A stretch of DNA of 64,000 nucleotides, from positions 856,517 to 920,516 of the forward strand of contig NZ_KE386933.1 in assembly GCF_000429645.1 (NCBI RefSeq), read 5' to 3'. The DNA comes from Niveispirillum irakense DSM 11586. GTDB taxonomy: Bacteria > Pseudomonadota > Alphaproteobacteria > Azospirillales > Azospirillaceae. The position numbers and the translations under genes are program-made. This document shows, one piece after another, positions 26,748 to 36,262 of this stretch; position 1 is the stretch's first letter; each line of letters begins with the position of its first letter. The notes beneath the pieces were generated by a model. It saw only the letters and a program-made list of their open reading frames with translations, had not been told where the DNA came from and searched no databases.

Positions 26748-27644
26748 TTATTCAGCAGCAGCGGCGGCCAGACGGCCATTCACCAGCGCATCGTAATCCA
26801 GCATCAGGTTGCGGCACACTTCACCGGGGGTGAAGGTCCAGTCGTCGATCCGGCCAACCGGGGTCACTTCCGCGGCGGTGCCGGTCAGGAAGATTTCGTC
26901 GGCATGTTCGACTTCCGGCAATTCGATCCGGCGTTCGATCACCTGATAGCCACGGCGCTTGGCCAGGTCGATCACGGTGCGGCGGGTGATGCCATCCAGG
27001 AAGCAATCCGGGATCGGCGTATGAATGACGCCATCCTTGACCATGAAGAAGTTGGCGCCCGTGGCTTCCGCCACCAGACCCCGGTAATCCAGCATCAGCG
27101 CATCCTGGAAACCGGCCTTTTCCGCCGTATGCTTGGACAGGGTGCAGATCATATAGAGGCCGGCAGCCTTGGAGGCGGTGGGGGCCGTATCCGGGGCCGG
27201 GCGGCGCCACTTGGAAAGCTGCAGGTGGATGCCCTTCATCCGGGCTTCCGGGCTGAAATAGCTGGGCCATTCCCAGCAGGCGATGGCAAGGTGGATCTTG
27301 TTGTGCTGGGCGGACACGCCCATCATCTCGCTGCCGCGCCAGGCAACCGGGCGGATATAGCCATTCACCATGTTCGCCGCCTTGCAGGTGGCGATGGTGG
27401 CGGCGTCGATCTCTTCCACCGTATAGGGGATTTCAAAGCCCAACAGCTCTGCCGACTTCAACAGCCGCTCGCTATGCTCGCGCAGCTTGAAGACGGAGCC
27501 GTTGTAAATGCGTTCCCCCTCGAATACACAACTGCCATAGTGCAGGCCGTGCGTCAGTACGTGGACATTCGCCTCACGCCAGGGCACCAGATTGCCATCA
27601 AACCAGATGAGGCCGTCGCGGTCATGGAAGGGGATTATCGACAT
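26748..27644 (-). CDS. ilvE: Branched-chain amino acid aminotransferase
   Basis: A PLP class IV transaminase for the last step of valine, leucine and isoleucine synthesis; 298 residues, normal length. WFDGNLVPWREANVHVLTHGLHYGSCVFEG is the typical opening (quoted in part as LTHGLHYGSCVFEG). The PLP lysine is in ASKAAGLY, and GANFFMVKDG and FLTGTAAEVTPV follow. It is divergent from a MarR gene with an inverted repeat between them. Confidence 0.94.
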   Translation of the reverse strand: MSIIPFHDRDGLIWFDGNLVPWREANVHVLTHGLHYGSCVFEGERIYNGSVFKLREHSERLLKSAELLGFEIPYTVEEIDAATIATCKAANMVNGYIRPVAWRGSEMMGVSAQHNKIHLAIACWEWPSYFSPEARMKGIHLQLSKWRRPAPDTAPTASKAAGLYMICTLSKHTAEKAGFQDALMLDYRGLVAEATGANFFMVKDGVIHTPIPDCFLDGITRRTVIDLAKRRGYQVIERRIELPEVEHADEIFLTGTAAEVTPVGRIDDWTFTPGEVCRNLMLDYDALVNGRLAAAAAE

Positions 27645-27669
27645 TGTGGTGGCTTCCTCGTTACTTTAT

Positions 27670-27682
27670 GTCCCACTGGGAC
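27670..27682. promoter_or_regulatory. Inverted repeat between ilvE and marR
   Basis: GTCCCA-C-TGGGAC in the 74-bp gap between the divergent ilvE and MarR-type genes. MarR dimers bind such short symmetric sites and often regulate their own promoter. The pairing is positional inference only. Confidence 0.35.
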
Positions 27683-27718
27683 GCTGCCCAGGTTACAGAA
27701 TTGCAGAAATAAGTCAAC

Positions 27719-28213
27719 ATGGCTGACGTAAAATCAGGTCCGAACCCGCTCTTCCTCCGTGAGGAGGATCTCCGTCAAGGCATCGAACTGCTGTTCTACG
27801 CATATCGTGACTTTACCGCCGAACCGGACGCGATGCTCGCGAAAATCGGCTTGGGCAGGGCTCACCATCGCGTGGTCTATTTCGTGGGGCGCTACCCGTC
27901 CATCACGGTGACGGAGCTGTTGGGCATCCTGCAAATCACCAAGCAGAGCCTGAGCCGGGTGCTGGGCGATCTGGTGGAACAGGGCTATGTCGCCCAGCGC
28001 ACCGGGACCAAGGACCGGCGCCAAAGGTTGCTGACCCTGACGGAAAAGGGGCTGGAACTGGAACGCCACCTGTCCGATGCCCAGCGTGCCCGCATCGCCC
28101 AGGCCTATCGCAATGCCGGGGCGGCGGCGGTGGAGGGCTTCCGCACCGTGATGCTGGGCATCATCGACCAGGAGGATCGCGCCCGGTTCCAACCCGCTAT
28201 CCCGAAAAGGTAA
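27719..28213 (+). CDS. MarR family regulator (PetP-like)
   Basis: A 164-residue winged-helix regulator: ITVTELLGILQITKQSLSRVL is the recognition helix region and GTKDRRQRLLTLTEKG the wing, at about residues 60-110. In Rhodobacter the MarR-type PetP and the response regulator PetR are adjacent and affect cytochrome bc1 and growth. The same order here (this gene, then an OmpR-type regulator) makes a PetP relative likely. The next gene follows after about 50 bp and may be cotranscribed. Confidence 0.9.
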   Translation: MADVKSGPNPLFLREEDLRQGIELLFYAYRDFTAEPDAMLAKIGLGRAHHRVVYFVGRYPSITVTELLGILQITKQSLSRVLGDLVEQGYVAQRTGTKDRRQRLLTLTEKGLELERHLSDAQRARIAQAYRNAGAAAVEGFRTVMLGIIDQEDRARFQPAIPKR

Positions 28214-28266
28214 GTGCAGCGCCCTGAAGACCCGCGGCGCGAATGACCCGGGGCCCGTCCCATGAT

Positions 28267-28971
28267 ATGACAGCGGCCATGAACGATATCGCTGAACAGC
28301 CCCATATCCTTGTCGTGGATGATGATACGCGCCTGCGTGAAGCGCTGCGCCGTTATCTGACGCAGAACGGCTTCCTGGTTGCCACGGCGCAGGATGCGGC
28401 GGACGCGCGGGCGAAGCTGGCCGGGCTGGAATTTGACCTGATCGTGCTGGATGTGATGATGCCGGGCGAAAGCGGCCTGGACCTTTGCCGTGACCTGCGC
28501 CGCACCGGCACGACACCGGTATTGCTGCTGACGGCGCGTGGTGAACCGGAGGACCGGATCGCCGGGCTGGAAGCAGGCGCTGACGATTATCTGCCCAAAC
28601 CATTTGAACCGCGGGAACTGGTGCTGCGGGTTCAATCCATCCTGCGCCGGCTGCCGCGTCCGGCGGGGCAGGGCACTGTGCTCACCATCGGCCGCTGGCA
28701 GTTCGACCCGGTGCGGGAAGAACTGCGCGATGGTGAGGAGACGGTGCGTCTGACCAGCATGGAGTCGGGCCTGCTCCGGGTGTTGGCCGCGCAACCGGGC
28801 ACGGTTTTCTCCCGCGAGGCCCTGGTGGAGAAGGCCGCGGTGGATGCCGGGAACGACCGGACCATTGATGTTCAGGTGACCCGTCTGCGCCGCAAGCTGG
28901 AAGATGACCCGCGCGAGCCGCGCTATCTGCTCACCGTGCGCGGCGAGGGTTATGTGTTGAGGCCGGATTGA
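28267..28971 (+). CDS. OmpR-family response regulator (PetR-like)
   Basis: A 234-residue two-component regulator. The receiver domain has the acidic pair in ILVVDDD, the phosphoacceptor Asp62 in LIVLDVMMPG, the Thr in LLLTARG and the Lys in LPKPF. The C-terminal winged helix ends DVQVTRLRRKLEDDP and TVRGEGYVL. The start is uncertain: ATGs at 28243, 28267 and 28279 are all in frame, and none has a clear ribosome binding site. Its stop overlaps the start of the histidine kinase, so the pair is translationally coupled. Confidence 0.93.
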   Translation: MTAAMNDIAEQPHILVVDDDTRLREALRRYLTQNGFLVATAQDAADARAKLAGLEFDLIVLDVMMPGESGLDLCRDLRRTGTTPVLLLTARGEPEDRIAGLEAGADDYLPKPFEPRELVLRVQSILRRLPRPAGQGTVLTIGRWQFDPVREELRDGEETVRLTSMESGLLRVLAAQPGTVFSREALVEKAAVDAGNDRTIDVQVTRLRRKLEDDPREPRYLLTVRGEGYVLRPD

Positions 28972-30332
28972 ACCGGCTGACAGAGCTGTGGCGCCGCCGG
29001 CCGCGTCCCTGGCGGCTGGCGAAACGTTTCCTGCCCGCTACCCTGTTCGCGCGGTCGCTGCTGATCATGATGACGCCGGTGGTGCTGGCCCAGGCCATTG
29101 CCACCTTTGTTTTTTATGACCGCCATTGGGACACGATGACCCAGCGGCTGGCGGCTGGCGTGGCCGGTGAGATCGCCCTGGTCATTGAACAGTTGGAACG
29201 CGACCCCGATATGGCGGCGCGGGAAGAGACGCTGTCCATGACGGCGCGCAATACCGATATCCTGATCACCTTCAATCCGGGAGAGATGTTGCCCGACGAC
29301 ACGCCGCGCCTGCGCAGCGGGTTGGAGGATACGCTGGCCACCGCTTTGGATGACAGGGTGCGGCGGCCCTGGCGCATCAACAGCAACATCGCCCATAAAT
29401 GGATCGAAATCCGGGTGCAGTTGCCGGACGGGGTCTTGTCCGTCTTGTCACCGGAACGGCGCCTTTACAGCTTCACATCCTATCTTTTCATCATCTGGAT
29501 GCTGGGCAGTTCGCTGGTCCTGTTTTCCATCGCGACCATTTTCATGCGCAACCAGATCCGGCCCATCCGGCGGCTGGCTGTGGCGGCGGATGCGTTCGGC
29601 AAGGGTCGTGATATCAGCGATTTCAAGCCGGAAGGGGCGATGGAGGTGCGGCAGGCCGCCCACGCATTCCTGGTGATGCGCGAACGTATCCGCCGGCAGA
29701 TCAGCCAGCGCACGGAGATGCTGGCCGGTGTCAGCCATGATTTGCGCACCCCTTTGACGCGCATGAAGCTGCAACTGGCCATGATGCCCGACCTGCCGGA
29801 GGTGGAGGAACTGAAGGCAGACGTGGTCGAAATGCAGGTGATGATTGATGGCTATCTCTCCTTCGCCCGTGGGGCGGGGGAGGAGGCGCCGGTGCCGGTT
29901 GACCTGGCTGCCCTGCTGGAAGAGATCGCCATCAATGCCCGCCGTGAAGGGGCGACCCTGACCCTGGATCTGGGCCCCGCAGCGGATGAGGAGGTCGTAT
30001 TGCCGTTGCGGCCCAACATCCTGCGCCGCTGCCTTGCCAATCTGGTGGGCAATGCGCGCCGCTATGGCCGCACGATCTGGCTGTCATTGGCGATGCGGGA
30101 TGGGGCGCTGGAAATCATTGTCGATGATGATGGCCCTGGCATTCCGGCCGACCAGCGGGACAATGTGTTCCGGCCGTTCCATCGGCTGGAACCGTCACGC
30201 AACCAGCAGACCGGTGGTGTCGGTCTAGGCCTGACCATCGCCCGGGACGCGGCCCGGCGCCATGGCGGGGATGTTCTTCTGCGCGATAGCCCCCATGGCG
30301 GCTTGCGGGCAGTGGTGCGCCTGCCGCTATAG
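28968..30332 (+). CDS. EnvZ-like sensor histidine kinase
   Basis: A 454-residue inner-membrane kinase and partner of the preceding regulator. TM1 is about residues 28-48 and TM2 about 172-193, enclosing a periplasmic domain of roughly 120 residues. A HAMP domain precedes the H-box GVSHDLRTPLTRMKLQ (phosphorylated His257). The N-box CLANLVGNARRYG, DDDGPGIPADQ and GVGLGLTIA complete the ATPase. The TTG start at 28968 overlaps the TGA of the regulator. The signal is unknown. Confidence 0.93.
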   Translation: MNRLTELWRRRPRPWRLAKRFLPATLFARSLLIMMTPVVLAQAIATFVFYDRHWDTMTQRLAAGVAGEIALVIEQLERDPDMAAREETLSMTARNTDILITFNPGEMLPDDTPRLRSGLEDTLATALDDRVRRPWRINSNIAHKWIEIRVQLPDGVLSVLSPERRLYSFTSYLFIIWMLGSSLVLFSIATIFMRNQIRPIRRLAVAADAFGKGRDISDFKPEGAMEVRQAAHAFLVMRERIRRQISQRTEMLAGVSHDLRTPLTRMKLQLAMMPDLPEVEELKADVVEMQVMIDGYLSFARGAGEEAPVPVDLAALLEEIAINARREGATLTLDLGPAADEEVVLPLRPNILRRCLANLVGNARRYGRTIWLSLAMRDGALEIIVDDDGPGIPADQRDNVFRPFHRLEPSRNQQTGGVGLGLTIARDAARRHGGDVLLRDSPHGGLRAVVRLPL

Positions 30333-30361
30333 GGCAGGCCACAAAACCGGTCAGCGGCCGG

Positions 30362-30778
30362 TCAGTGGACCGTGCTGCCCAGGCGTTCCAGGATCGGGAC
30401 CAGATCAGTATCGCTGACGAGGCGGGCGGCTTCCAGCGGGGCCATCCATTGCCGCTCCCGCTGCCGGCGCTCCGGCCATTCGGTCAGCTCTTCTTCCACC
30501 CGTAACAGGAAGACGGTGACCTCACAGGCGATGCTGTCGCCATCGGCCATCCGCTTCATGTAGCGATATTCCCCGATGGGTGTGGGGTCGATGCTGCCAC
30601 GGACACCGGCTTCCTCGAACGCTTCGCGGGCAGCCATGTCGCAGGGCTCAAATTTCTTTTTGGCCCAGCCTTTGGGAATGATCCATCGCCGGGTCTCCCG
30701 CGAGGTCACAAGCATGACCTGCGGCTGACCGTCGATCAGCCGATAAGGGAGAGCCGCGCATTGGATGGTCTTGGACAT
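30362..30778 (-). CDS. Nudix hydrolase, DIPP-like
   Basis: A 138-residue hydrolase of nucleoside-diphosphate-X or diphosphoinositol-type compounds. The Nudix box reads PKGWAKKKFEP followed by AAREAFEEAGV, with the metal-binding REAFEEAG intact. The PKGW opening and the slightly longer spacing before it resemble the diphosphoinositol polyphosphate phosphohydrolase group. ATG 30778 starts the conserved part; the frame extends upstream without protein character. It converges on the histidine kinase. Substrate unknown. Confidence 0.88.
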   Translation of the reverse strand: MSKTIQCAALPYRLIDGQPQVMLVTSRETRRWIIPKGWAKKKFEPCDMAAREAFEEAGVRGSIDPTPIGEYRYMKRMADGDSIACEVTVFLLRVEEELTEWPERRQRERQWMAPLEAARLVSDTDLVPILERLGSTVH

Positions 30779-31049
30779 TCTATGAGGCTGACATACGCAA
30801 GAGGTTGAGGATTCTGGTAAACGCACCCACAGGGTTTTGGTTCCGCTGATGGATATCAGTATGGGGCAATCGTGCGTCGCCGTCACGATTTGCAAAAGAT
30901 TATATTTAACGTTCCTGTGGCCCTTTGTCCTCGCAAACATGTCAGTTTCTTGACAATTACATTACAGCGTGTCCCCCAGGTGGTGGTAGAGGGTGGGCAA
31001 AGGGCAGGCGGCAAAGCGTCGGCCCATGCACATTCACATGGAACCGATC

Positions 31050-31703
31050 ATGTTGAGCCTGTTCAGGGCTTTGATGCCGAAGGAAGAACGTTTCTTCGAC
31101 CTGTTCGCCGAGCAGGCGGGCTTCATCGTTGATGCCGCCGAGGCGCTGCGGGAAATGGTGCGCGCCGGCGATGATCTGGAAGGCCGCTTCCAGGTGATCC
31201 ACGAGGTGGAAGGCCGGGCCGATATGGCGACCAAGGCCATCCAGATGGCGGTGCATCGCAGCTTCATCGTGCCGTTCGACCGCTCCGACATCCAGGATCT
31301 GGCCAAGCGGATGGACGATATCGTCGATCTGATCCAGGACGTGGCCCGGCACCTGGCGGAAGCCGGGCCGATGCAATATACGGCGGAAATGCATGCCATG
31401 ACCGATGGCATCCTTCAGGCCGCCAAGGTCCTGAATGATCTGATCCCGCTGCTGCACGATATTCCGCGCAACGTCACCGCGCTGACCCGCATGACGGACG
31501 AGGTTTCCCGCCTGGAAAGCGAAAGCGATCGGCTGCTGCGGGCGGGCAAGGCCCGGTTGCGGCAGGAAAGCGGTGGGTTGGATGCGCCCATCACCTATCG
31601 GCAGGCGCTGGTGCGCGAGATCATGGAACTGATGGAATCCGTTCTGGATGCCGGTGAGGATGTTGCCGACATCATCGACAGCATCATCGTCGATCACGTC
31701 TGA
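31050..31703 (+). CDS. PhoU-like DUF47 phosphate transport accessory protein
   Basis: A 217-residue all-helical cytoplasmic protein of the DUF47/TIGR00153 family: MLSLFRALMPKEERFFDLF at the start, EGRADMATKAIQ, and the metal-binding FDRSDIQDLAKRMDDIVD. Members sit next to Pit phosphate carriers and regulate uptake in PhoU fashion. ATG 31050 is chosen from the family start and an upstream GGA; ATGs at 31026 and 31038 are possible. The Pit gene begins 23 bp after its stop. Confidence 0.9.
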   Translation: MLSLFRALMPKEERFFDLFAEQAGFIVDAAEALREMVRAGDDLEGRFQVIHEVEGRADMATKAIQMAVHRSFIVPFDRSDIQDLAKRMDDIVDLIQDVARHLAEAGPMQYTAEMHAMTDGILQAAKVLNDLIPLLHDIPRNVTALTRMTDEVSRLESESDRLLRAGKARLRQESGGLDAPITYRQALVREIMELMESVLDAGEDVADIIDSIIVDHV

Positions 31704-31726
31704 TCCAACGGCTGGGACACTTCCCC

Positions 31727-32725
31727 ATGGAAACGCTTGCCCTGCCGCTGCTGATCGGCCTGATCGGTCTGGCGCTGCTGTTTGATTTCATCAATGGCCT
31801 GCATGATGCGGCCAATTCCATTGCTACGGTTGTCTCCACGCGCGTGCTCTCGCCGCGCACGGCGGTGCTGATGGCCGCTTTCTTCAATTTCATCGCCTTC
31901 CTGTTTTTTGGCACCCATGTGGCCAGCACCATCGGCAAAGGTATTGTCGATGCCGATGTGATCAACGGACAGGTGATTTTCGCGGCCCTGATCGGGGCCA
32001 TCGGCTGGAACGTGATCACCTGGTGGCTGGGCATCCCTTCAAGCTCCAGCCACGCGCTGGTGGGTGGGCTTGCCGGTGCCGGTATCGCGCAAAGCGGGCT
32101 GGAGGCCATCGTTGCCAGCGGCCTGACCAAGACGGCCGTTGCGATCTTCGTATCGCCCACTATCGGCTTCCTGCTGGCGCTGCTGATCATCCTCATCGTG
32201 TCCTGGCTGTTCCGCAACCGAACACCGTTCGGTGTGGACAAGGTATTTCGGACGATGCAGATCGTTTCCGCCTCGCTCTACAGCCTGGGCCATGGCGGCA
32301 ATGACGCGCAGAAGACCATGGGCATCATCGCCGTCCTGCTCTTCTCCCAAGGCTATCTGGGCGACAGTTTCCATGTGCCGCTGTGGGTGGTGTTGAGCTG
32401 TCAGGCCTGCATGGGGCTGGGCACGCTGTTCGGTGGCTGGCGCATCGTGCGCACCATGGGATCGCGGCTGACGGATCTGAAGCCCGTTCACGGTTTCTGT
32501 GCGGAGACGGGTGGCGCGATCACCTTGTTCGCCGCAACCTGGATGGGCGTGCCGGTTTCGACCACGCACACGATCACGGGTGCCATTGTTGGCGTCGGCG
32601 CCTCCCGCCGGGCATCGGCTGTGCGGTGGAGCTTGGCGCAGGGCATCCTGGTGGCCTGGATTATCACGATGCCGGCGGCAGCCCTGGTGGCCGCCGCCTC
32701 CTTCTGGGTGACGACACTGTTTTGA
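31727..32725 (+). CDS. pit: Low-affinity inorganic phosphate transporter, PiT family
   Basis: A 332-residue inner-membrane carrier that imports metal-phosphate with protons. The duplicated PiT signature is present: DFINGLHDAANSIATVVSTR near residues 18-37 and GHGGNDAQKTMGII near 190, and SSSHALVGG and VSTTHTITGAIVG mark the two repeat halves. It forms an operon with the DUF47 protein. Together with ppk1 and the CYTH-CHAD gene, it makes the window rich in phosphate handling, though these loci are 27 kb apart. Confidence 0.94.
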   Translation: METLALPLLIGLIGLALLFDFINGLHDAANSIATVVSTRVLSPRTAVLMAAFFNFIAFLFFGTHVASTIGKGIVDADVINGQVIFAALIGAIGWNVITWWLGIPSSSSHALVGGLAGAGIAQSGLEAIVASGLTKTAVAIFVSPTIGFLLALLIILIVSWLFRNRTPFGVDKVFRTMQIVSASLYSLGHGGNDAQKTMGIIAVLLFSQGYLGDSFHVPLWVVLSCQACMGLGTLFGGWRIVRTMGSRLTDLKPVHGFCAETGGAITLFAATWMGVPVSTTHTITGAIVGVGASRRASAVRWSLAQGILVAWIITMPAAALVAAASFWVTTLF

Positions 32726-32751
32726 TCACCATTCTCTGCGGTGATAATAAG

Positions 32752-32794
32752 AAAAGGCGCGGGAAGCTGGAGAGCTTCCCGCGCCTTTTGCTTT
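32752..32794. terminator. Bidirectional terminator between pit and sppA
   Basis: A perfect 17-bp stem, AAAAGGCGCGGGAAGCT and its complement, with a GGAG loop; T-rich sequence follows on the plus strand. It terminates both pit and the convergent sppA. Confidence 0.93.
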
Positions 32795-32820
32795 TTCAAT
32801 TCCCCTCTACCGGCTACCGG

Positions 32821-34650
32821 TCAGAAACCGTGCGCCAGCATGGCCGGCATCATGGCCGTCATATCCTCGCCCGCGCGCAGGAACGGGGCGAGCGGTGCCA
32901 GAGCAGGGCGCACATCGGCCAGCGCCGCGCTGGCCATATGGCGGCTGATGTCGGCCCGCACATCGCCATTCAGCAATGCCATCACCAGTTCAAACTGGGT
33001 GCGCTGACGCGGGAAGCTGACAATGGACAGGGGCGCATCGGCCTCCAGTTCCAGGGCTTCCCGGGTCAGTGCGATGGCGACATGGTAACCGCCCAGCGCA
33101 TCCACCAGACCCAGATCCTTTGCCTGCCGGCCCGTATAGACCCGGCCCTTGGCGATGGTGCGCACCTGCTCGATCGGCAGGTTGCGTCCCTCCGCCACGC
33201 CATCGGTGAAGGCGGCATAGGTGGCATCCAGGAAGGCGTTCAGCTTCGCGTCCTGGGCGGGTGTGAAGGGGGCGGTGGAAGACCACATGCCGGCATTCGC
33301 GCCCCGGCTGACCGTGTCGATATGGATACCGACCATATCGGTCAGGCCCGTCGTCACCATCTTGCCGGCGATGACACCGATGGAACCGGTGATGGTCGCC
33401 GGCTGCGCGACGATCTTGTCCGCCCCCATGGAGACCCAATAGCCACCCGAAGCGGCAACGGCGCCCATGGATACGATCACCGGTTTGCCAGCGGCTTTCG
33501 CCTGCAGCACCTTACGGCGGACCACTTCCGACGCCACGGCGCTGCCGCCGGGGCTGTTCACGCGGAACAGGATGGCTTTGACGTCGGGGTTCTCAATTGC
33601 CTCGTCAAAAGCCCCAGCGACGGTGGTGGCGCCAAAGCTCTCCGCCCCGGACAGCGGATCGGCGGCGCTTTCGCCCCGCATGATCGCCCCTTCACCGACG
33701 ATGACGGCAATCAAGGTCGGCGATTCGGTAATGGATACCGGCTGGTCCTGAATTTGAGCATAAGCGTGGAGATCGATCAGGGTCGGTTCATTCTCCCCAA
33801 CCGGCTTTTCCATCGGCTGTCCGGCTTCGGGCGGGGTGCCGCCGGCTGCCTTGATCAAGGCCCAGTCCACCGCCTCGTCCCAATAGGCCAGCCGGTCGAC
33901 CAGCTTGGCGTCCAGGGCGGCCTTATCCAGCAGCGGGGCATTGTCCACGGCCTTGCGGACATCCTCCACGGCCAGACCCCGGCTGGTGGCTACACCGGTG
34001 ACCCATTGCTCATAAAGATCCCCAACCAGGGCTTCTGTCGATTCCCGGTTGGCGGGGGAGGCTGTGGTCTCGGTATATTGCTCCGCGAAGGTCTTATATT
34101 CCTCGCGCTTGCGGAACTGGGGTTCAATCGCCAGCTTGTCCAGCGTTCCGCGCAGGAAGGGCAGTTCCGCCTGCATGCCGGTAATCGCCAAATCGCCCAT
34201 GGGCTGCAGCCAGACCTGCTCGAATGCGCTGGCAAGGTAATAGGGCTGCATGCCATTGCCGACCTCGCCGAAGCTCTCGGCATGGACGATGGCGAAGCGG
34301 CCGGAATCCCTTAACCGCTGGATCGCGTCGCGCAATTCCTGCGATTGGGCGAAGGAAAGCGCCGGGCTGCCCGTCCTGGCAATGATACCCTTGACGCGCG
34401 GATCCTTGCTGGCGCGGTGCAACGCCAGGATCGTTTCGTCCAGTGTGGCGCGCTTGTCTCCCAGCAGCCCGGCGAGCGGGCTGGTCGGTTGTCCTTCCGC
34501 CAGGGGCTGTTCAAGATCGAGTTGAAGCACGATCTGGTCTGGCAGGGTTGGTCCCTTCCGCGCAAAATAGACCCAGGTGCCGATCACCGCCGTTGCTATA
34601 ACAACGGTCAGGATGCCAATGATGGCAAATACCCTTACGAGGACACGCAT
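32821..34650 (-). CDS. sppA: Signal peptide peptidase SppA, 67-kDa type
   Basis: A membrane-anchored serine protease that degrades cleaved signal peptides; 609 residues with two tandem S49 domains, like E. coli SppA. One N-terminal helix (about 6-28) anchors it. The catalytic Lys186 is in KREEYKTFAE and the Ser401 in GAVAASGGYWVS, matching Lys209 and Ser409 of E. coli. GSIGVIAGK follows. It functionally complements the lepB product found earlier in the window. Confidence 0.94.
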   Translation of the reverse strand: MRVLVRVFAIIGILTVVIATAVIGTWVYFARKGPTLPDQIVLQLDLEQPLAEGQPTSPLAGLLGDKRATLDETILALHRASKDPRVKGIIARTGSPALSFAQSQELRDAIQRLRDSGRFAIVHAESFGEVGNGMQPYYLASAFEQVWLQPMGDLAITGMQAELPFLRGTLDKLAIEPQFRKREEYKTFAEQYTETTASPANRESTEALVGDLYEQWVTGVATSRGLAVEDVRKAVDNAPLLDKAALDAKLVDRLAYWDEAVDWALIKAAGGTPPEAGQPMEKPVGENEPTLIDLHAYAQIQDQPVSITESPTLIAVIVGEGAIMRGESAADPLSGAESFGATTVAGAFDEAIENPDVKAILFRVNSPGGSAVASEVVRRKVLQAKAAGKPVIVSMGAVAASGGYWVSMGADKIVAQPATITGSIGVIAGKMVTTGLTDMVGIHIDTVSRGANAGMWSSTAPFTPAQDAKLNAFLDATYAAFTDGVAEGRNLPIEQVRTIAKGRVYTGRQAKDLGLVDALGGYHVAIALTREALELEADAPLSIVSFPRQRTQFELVMALLNGDVRADISRHMASAALADVRPALAPLAPFLRAGEDMTAMMPAMLAHGF

Positions 34651-34770
34651 ACGTCACTTCCGATAGCAGTGTGATTGCGGACAGAGTAACCGTTGCCGAT
34701 GGCTGCTTGCCAGAGGTGAAATACGCTATTTTTCTTCGCCCTTTCGGCTATATGCCTTTCCTCTTGCAGC

Positions 34771-36252
34771 ATGCCTATGAAGATAGACCATTCCCTCTGC
34801 CCGACGATCCTGTCTTTGCCGCCATTGGACCCGGCAGCGGCCTTTGCTGCTATGGCAGGGGAGGATGGCGCCATGCTGCTGGATGGCGGGGCTGCCGATG
34901 CCGGACGGGCCCGCTACAGCATCATCGCCGCCGATCCGTTCGGCTGGCTGGAGGTGGCGGATGGCCGGGTGTTGCGCGATGGCAAGCCCTGCTTCGGTGA
35001 TCCTTTCACTGTCCTGGCAGAAGCACTCGCCCCTTTCCGGCGGCAGAGTGTGGCCGGTCTGCCGCCTTTCCAGGGGGGGGCCATCGGCCTGCTGGGGTAT
35101 GAGTTGGGCGGGTGGCTGGAAAGACTGCCTGCCCCCCGGCCGCGGGGCCTGGACCTGCCGGATATGGCGCTGGGTCTCTATGATACGGTGGCCGTCTTCG
35201 ACCTGATGGCGGGGCATGGATGGGTGATCAGCGGGGGGGAGCGGGAGACCGATCCCGTGCGGCGACCGGTTTTGGCGGCCCAGCGTGCGGTGGCCCTGCG
35301 GGACCGTCTGGTGGCGGGGGCGGCATCGCCCCTGACATTGCCCCCGGAGCGGTTGCTGGCGCCACCAGGCTGGCAGGCGGAACTGGCGCCCGATGCCTAT
35401 CGGTCGGCGGTTGCCCGTATCCTGGACTATATCCGGGCCGGCGATATCTATCAGGCCAACATGACCCAGCGTTTCTTGGGGCGCCTGGCTGCCGGGGTTG
35501 GCGCCTGGGATGTCTACCGGGCAATCCGTCCGCGTCTGGCGGCCCCTTTTTCCGCCTTTCTCAATCTGGGACGGGGGCGGGCGGTTGCCTCGGGCTCCCC
35601 GGAACGGTTCCTGTCGCTGGATGCGCAGGGGCAGGTGGAAACCCGGCCGATCAAGGGGACGCGCCCCCGTGACCTGGGTGACCCGGCCCGCGATGCGGCA
35701 CTGGCAGCGGAACTGCTTGCCAGTGCCAAGGATCGTGCGGAAAACCTGATGATTGTGGACCTGCTGCGCAATGACCTGTCGCGCGTGTCGCAGGTCGGCA
35801 GCGTGGCAGTGCCCAGCCTTTGGGCGTTGGAAAGCTACCGCACCGTTCATCATCTGACATCCGTGGTCACATCGCGATTGCGGCCTTGCCTGGGGCCGGT
35901 TGATCTGCTGCGGGCGGCTTTTCCCGGTGGGTCGATCACCGGGGCGCCCAAGATCCGCGCCATGGAGATCATTCATGAGCTGGAGCCGGCGCGCCGTGGC
36001 CCTTATTGCGGGTCTGTGGCCTGGATCGGCTGGGATGGGGCGATGGACAGTTCCATCATCATCCGCACGGTCGCGATTGATGGCGAACGGATGCAGGTCC
36101 AGGCAGGCGGTGGCATTGTTGCTGATAGCGACCCGGAAGATGAATATCAGGAGAGCCTGACCAAGGTTCGGGCCATACTGACTGCATTGGACCCCGCCAT
36201 GTCCTGGCCCCCCGGTGTGGCGGAGGCGGAGGCCTGGATGGCGGCGCAATGA
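34771..36252 (+). CDS. pabB: Aminodeoxychorismate synthase component I
   Basis: Converts chorismate plus ammonia to 4-amino-4-deoxychorismate for folate; 493 residues. The chorismate-binding domain shows QANMTQRF, the PabB-specific catalytic Lys in RPIKGTRPR, ENLMIVDLLRNDLSRV and PGGSITGAPKIRAME. The N-terminal part is the TrpE-like N-domain. It is followed after 10 bp by pabC. The amidotransferase partner PabA is not in this window. The start could be the second ATG at 34777. Confidence 0.93.
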   Translation: MPMKIDHSLCPTILSLPPLDPAAAFAAMAGEDGAMLLDGGAADAGRARYSIIAADPFGWLEVADGRVLRDGKPCFGDPFTVLAEALAPFRRQSVAGLPPFQGGAIGLLGYELGGWLERLPAPRPRGLDLPDMALGLYDTVAVFDLMAGHGWVISGGERETDPVRRPVLAAQRAVALRDRLVAGAASPLTLPPERLLAPPGWQAELAPDAYRSAVARILDYIRAGDIYQANMTQRFLGRLAAGVGAWDVYRAIRPRLAAPFSAFLNLGRGRAVASGSPERFLSLDAQGQVETRPIKGTRPRDLGDPARDAALAAELLASAKDRAENLMIVDLLRNDLSRVSQVGSVAVPSLWALESYRTVHHLTSVVTSRLRPCLGPVDLLRAAFPGGSITGAPKIRAMEIIHELEPARRGPYCGSVAWIGWDGAMDSSIIIRTVAIDGERMQVQAGGGIVADSDPEDEYQESLTKVRAILTALDPAMSWPPGVAEAEAWMAAQ

Positions 36253-36262
36253 CGGGTGCATC

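Noticed and set aside
32383-34314. 643-codon plus-strand frame over pit and sppA
   Set aside because: It spans the strong terminator at 32752-32794 and is antisense to an sppA with intact catalytic residues.
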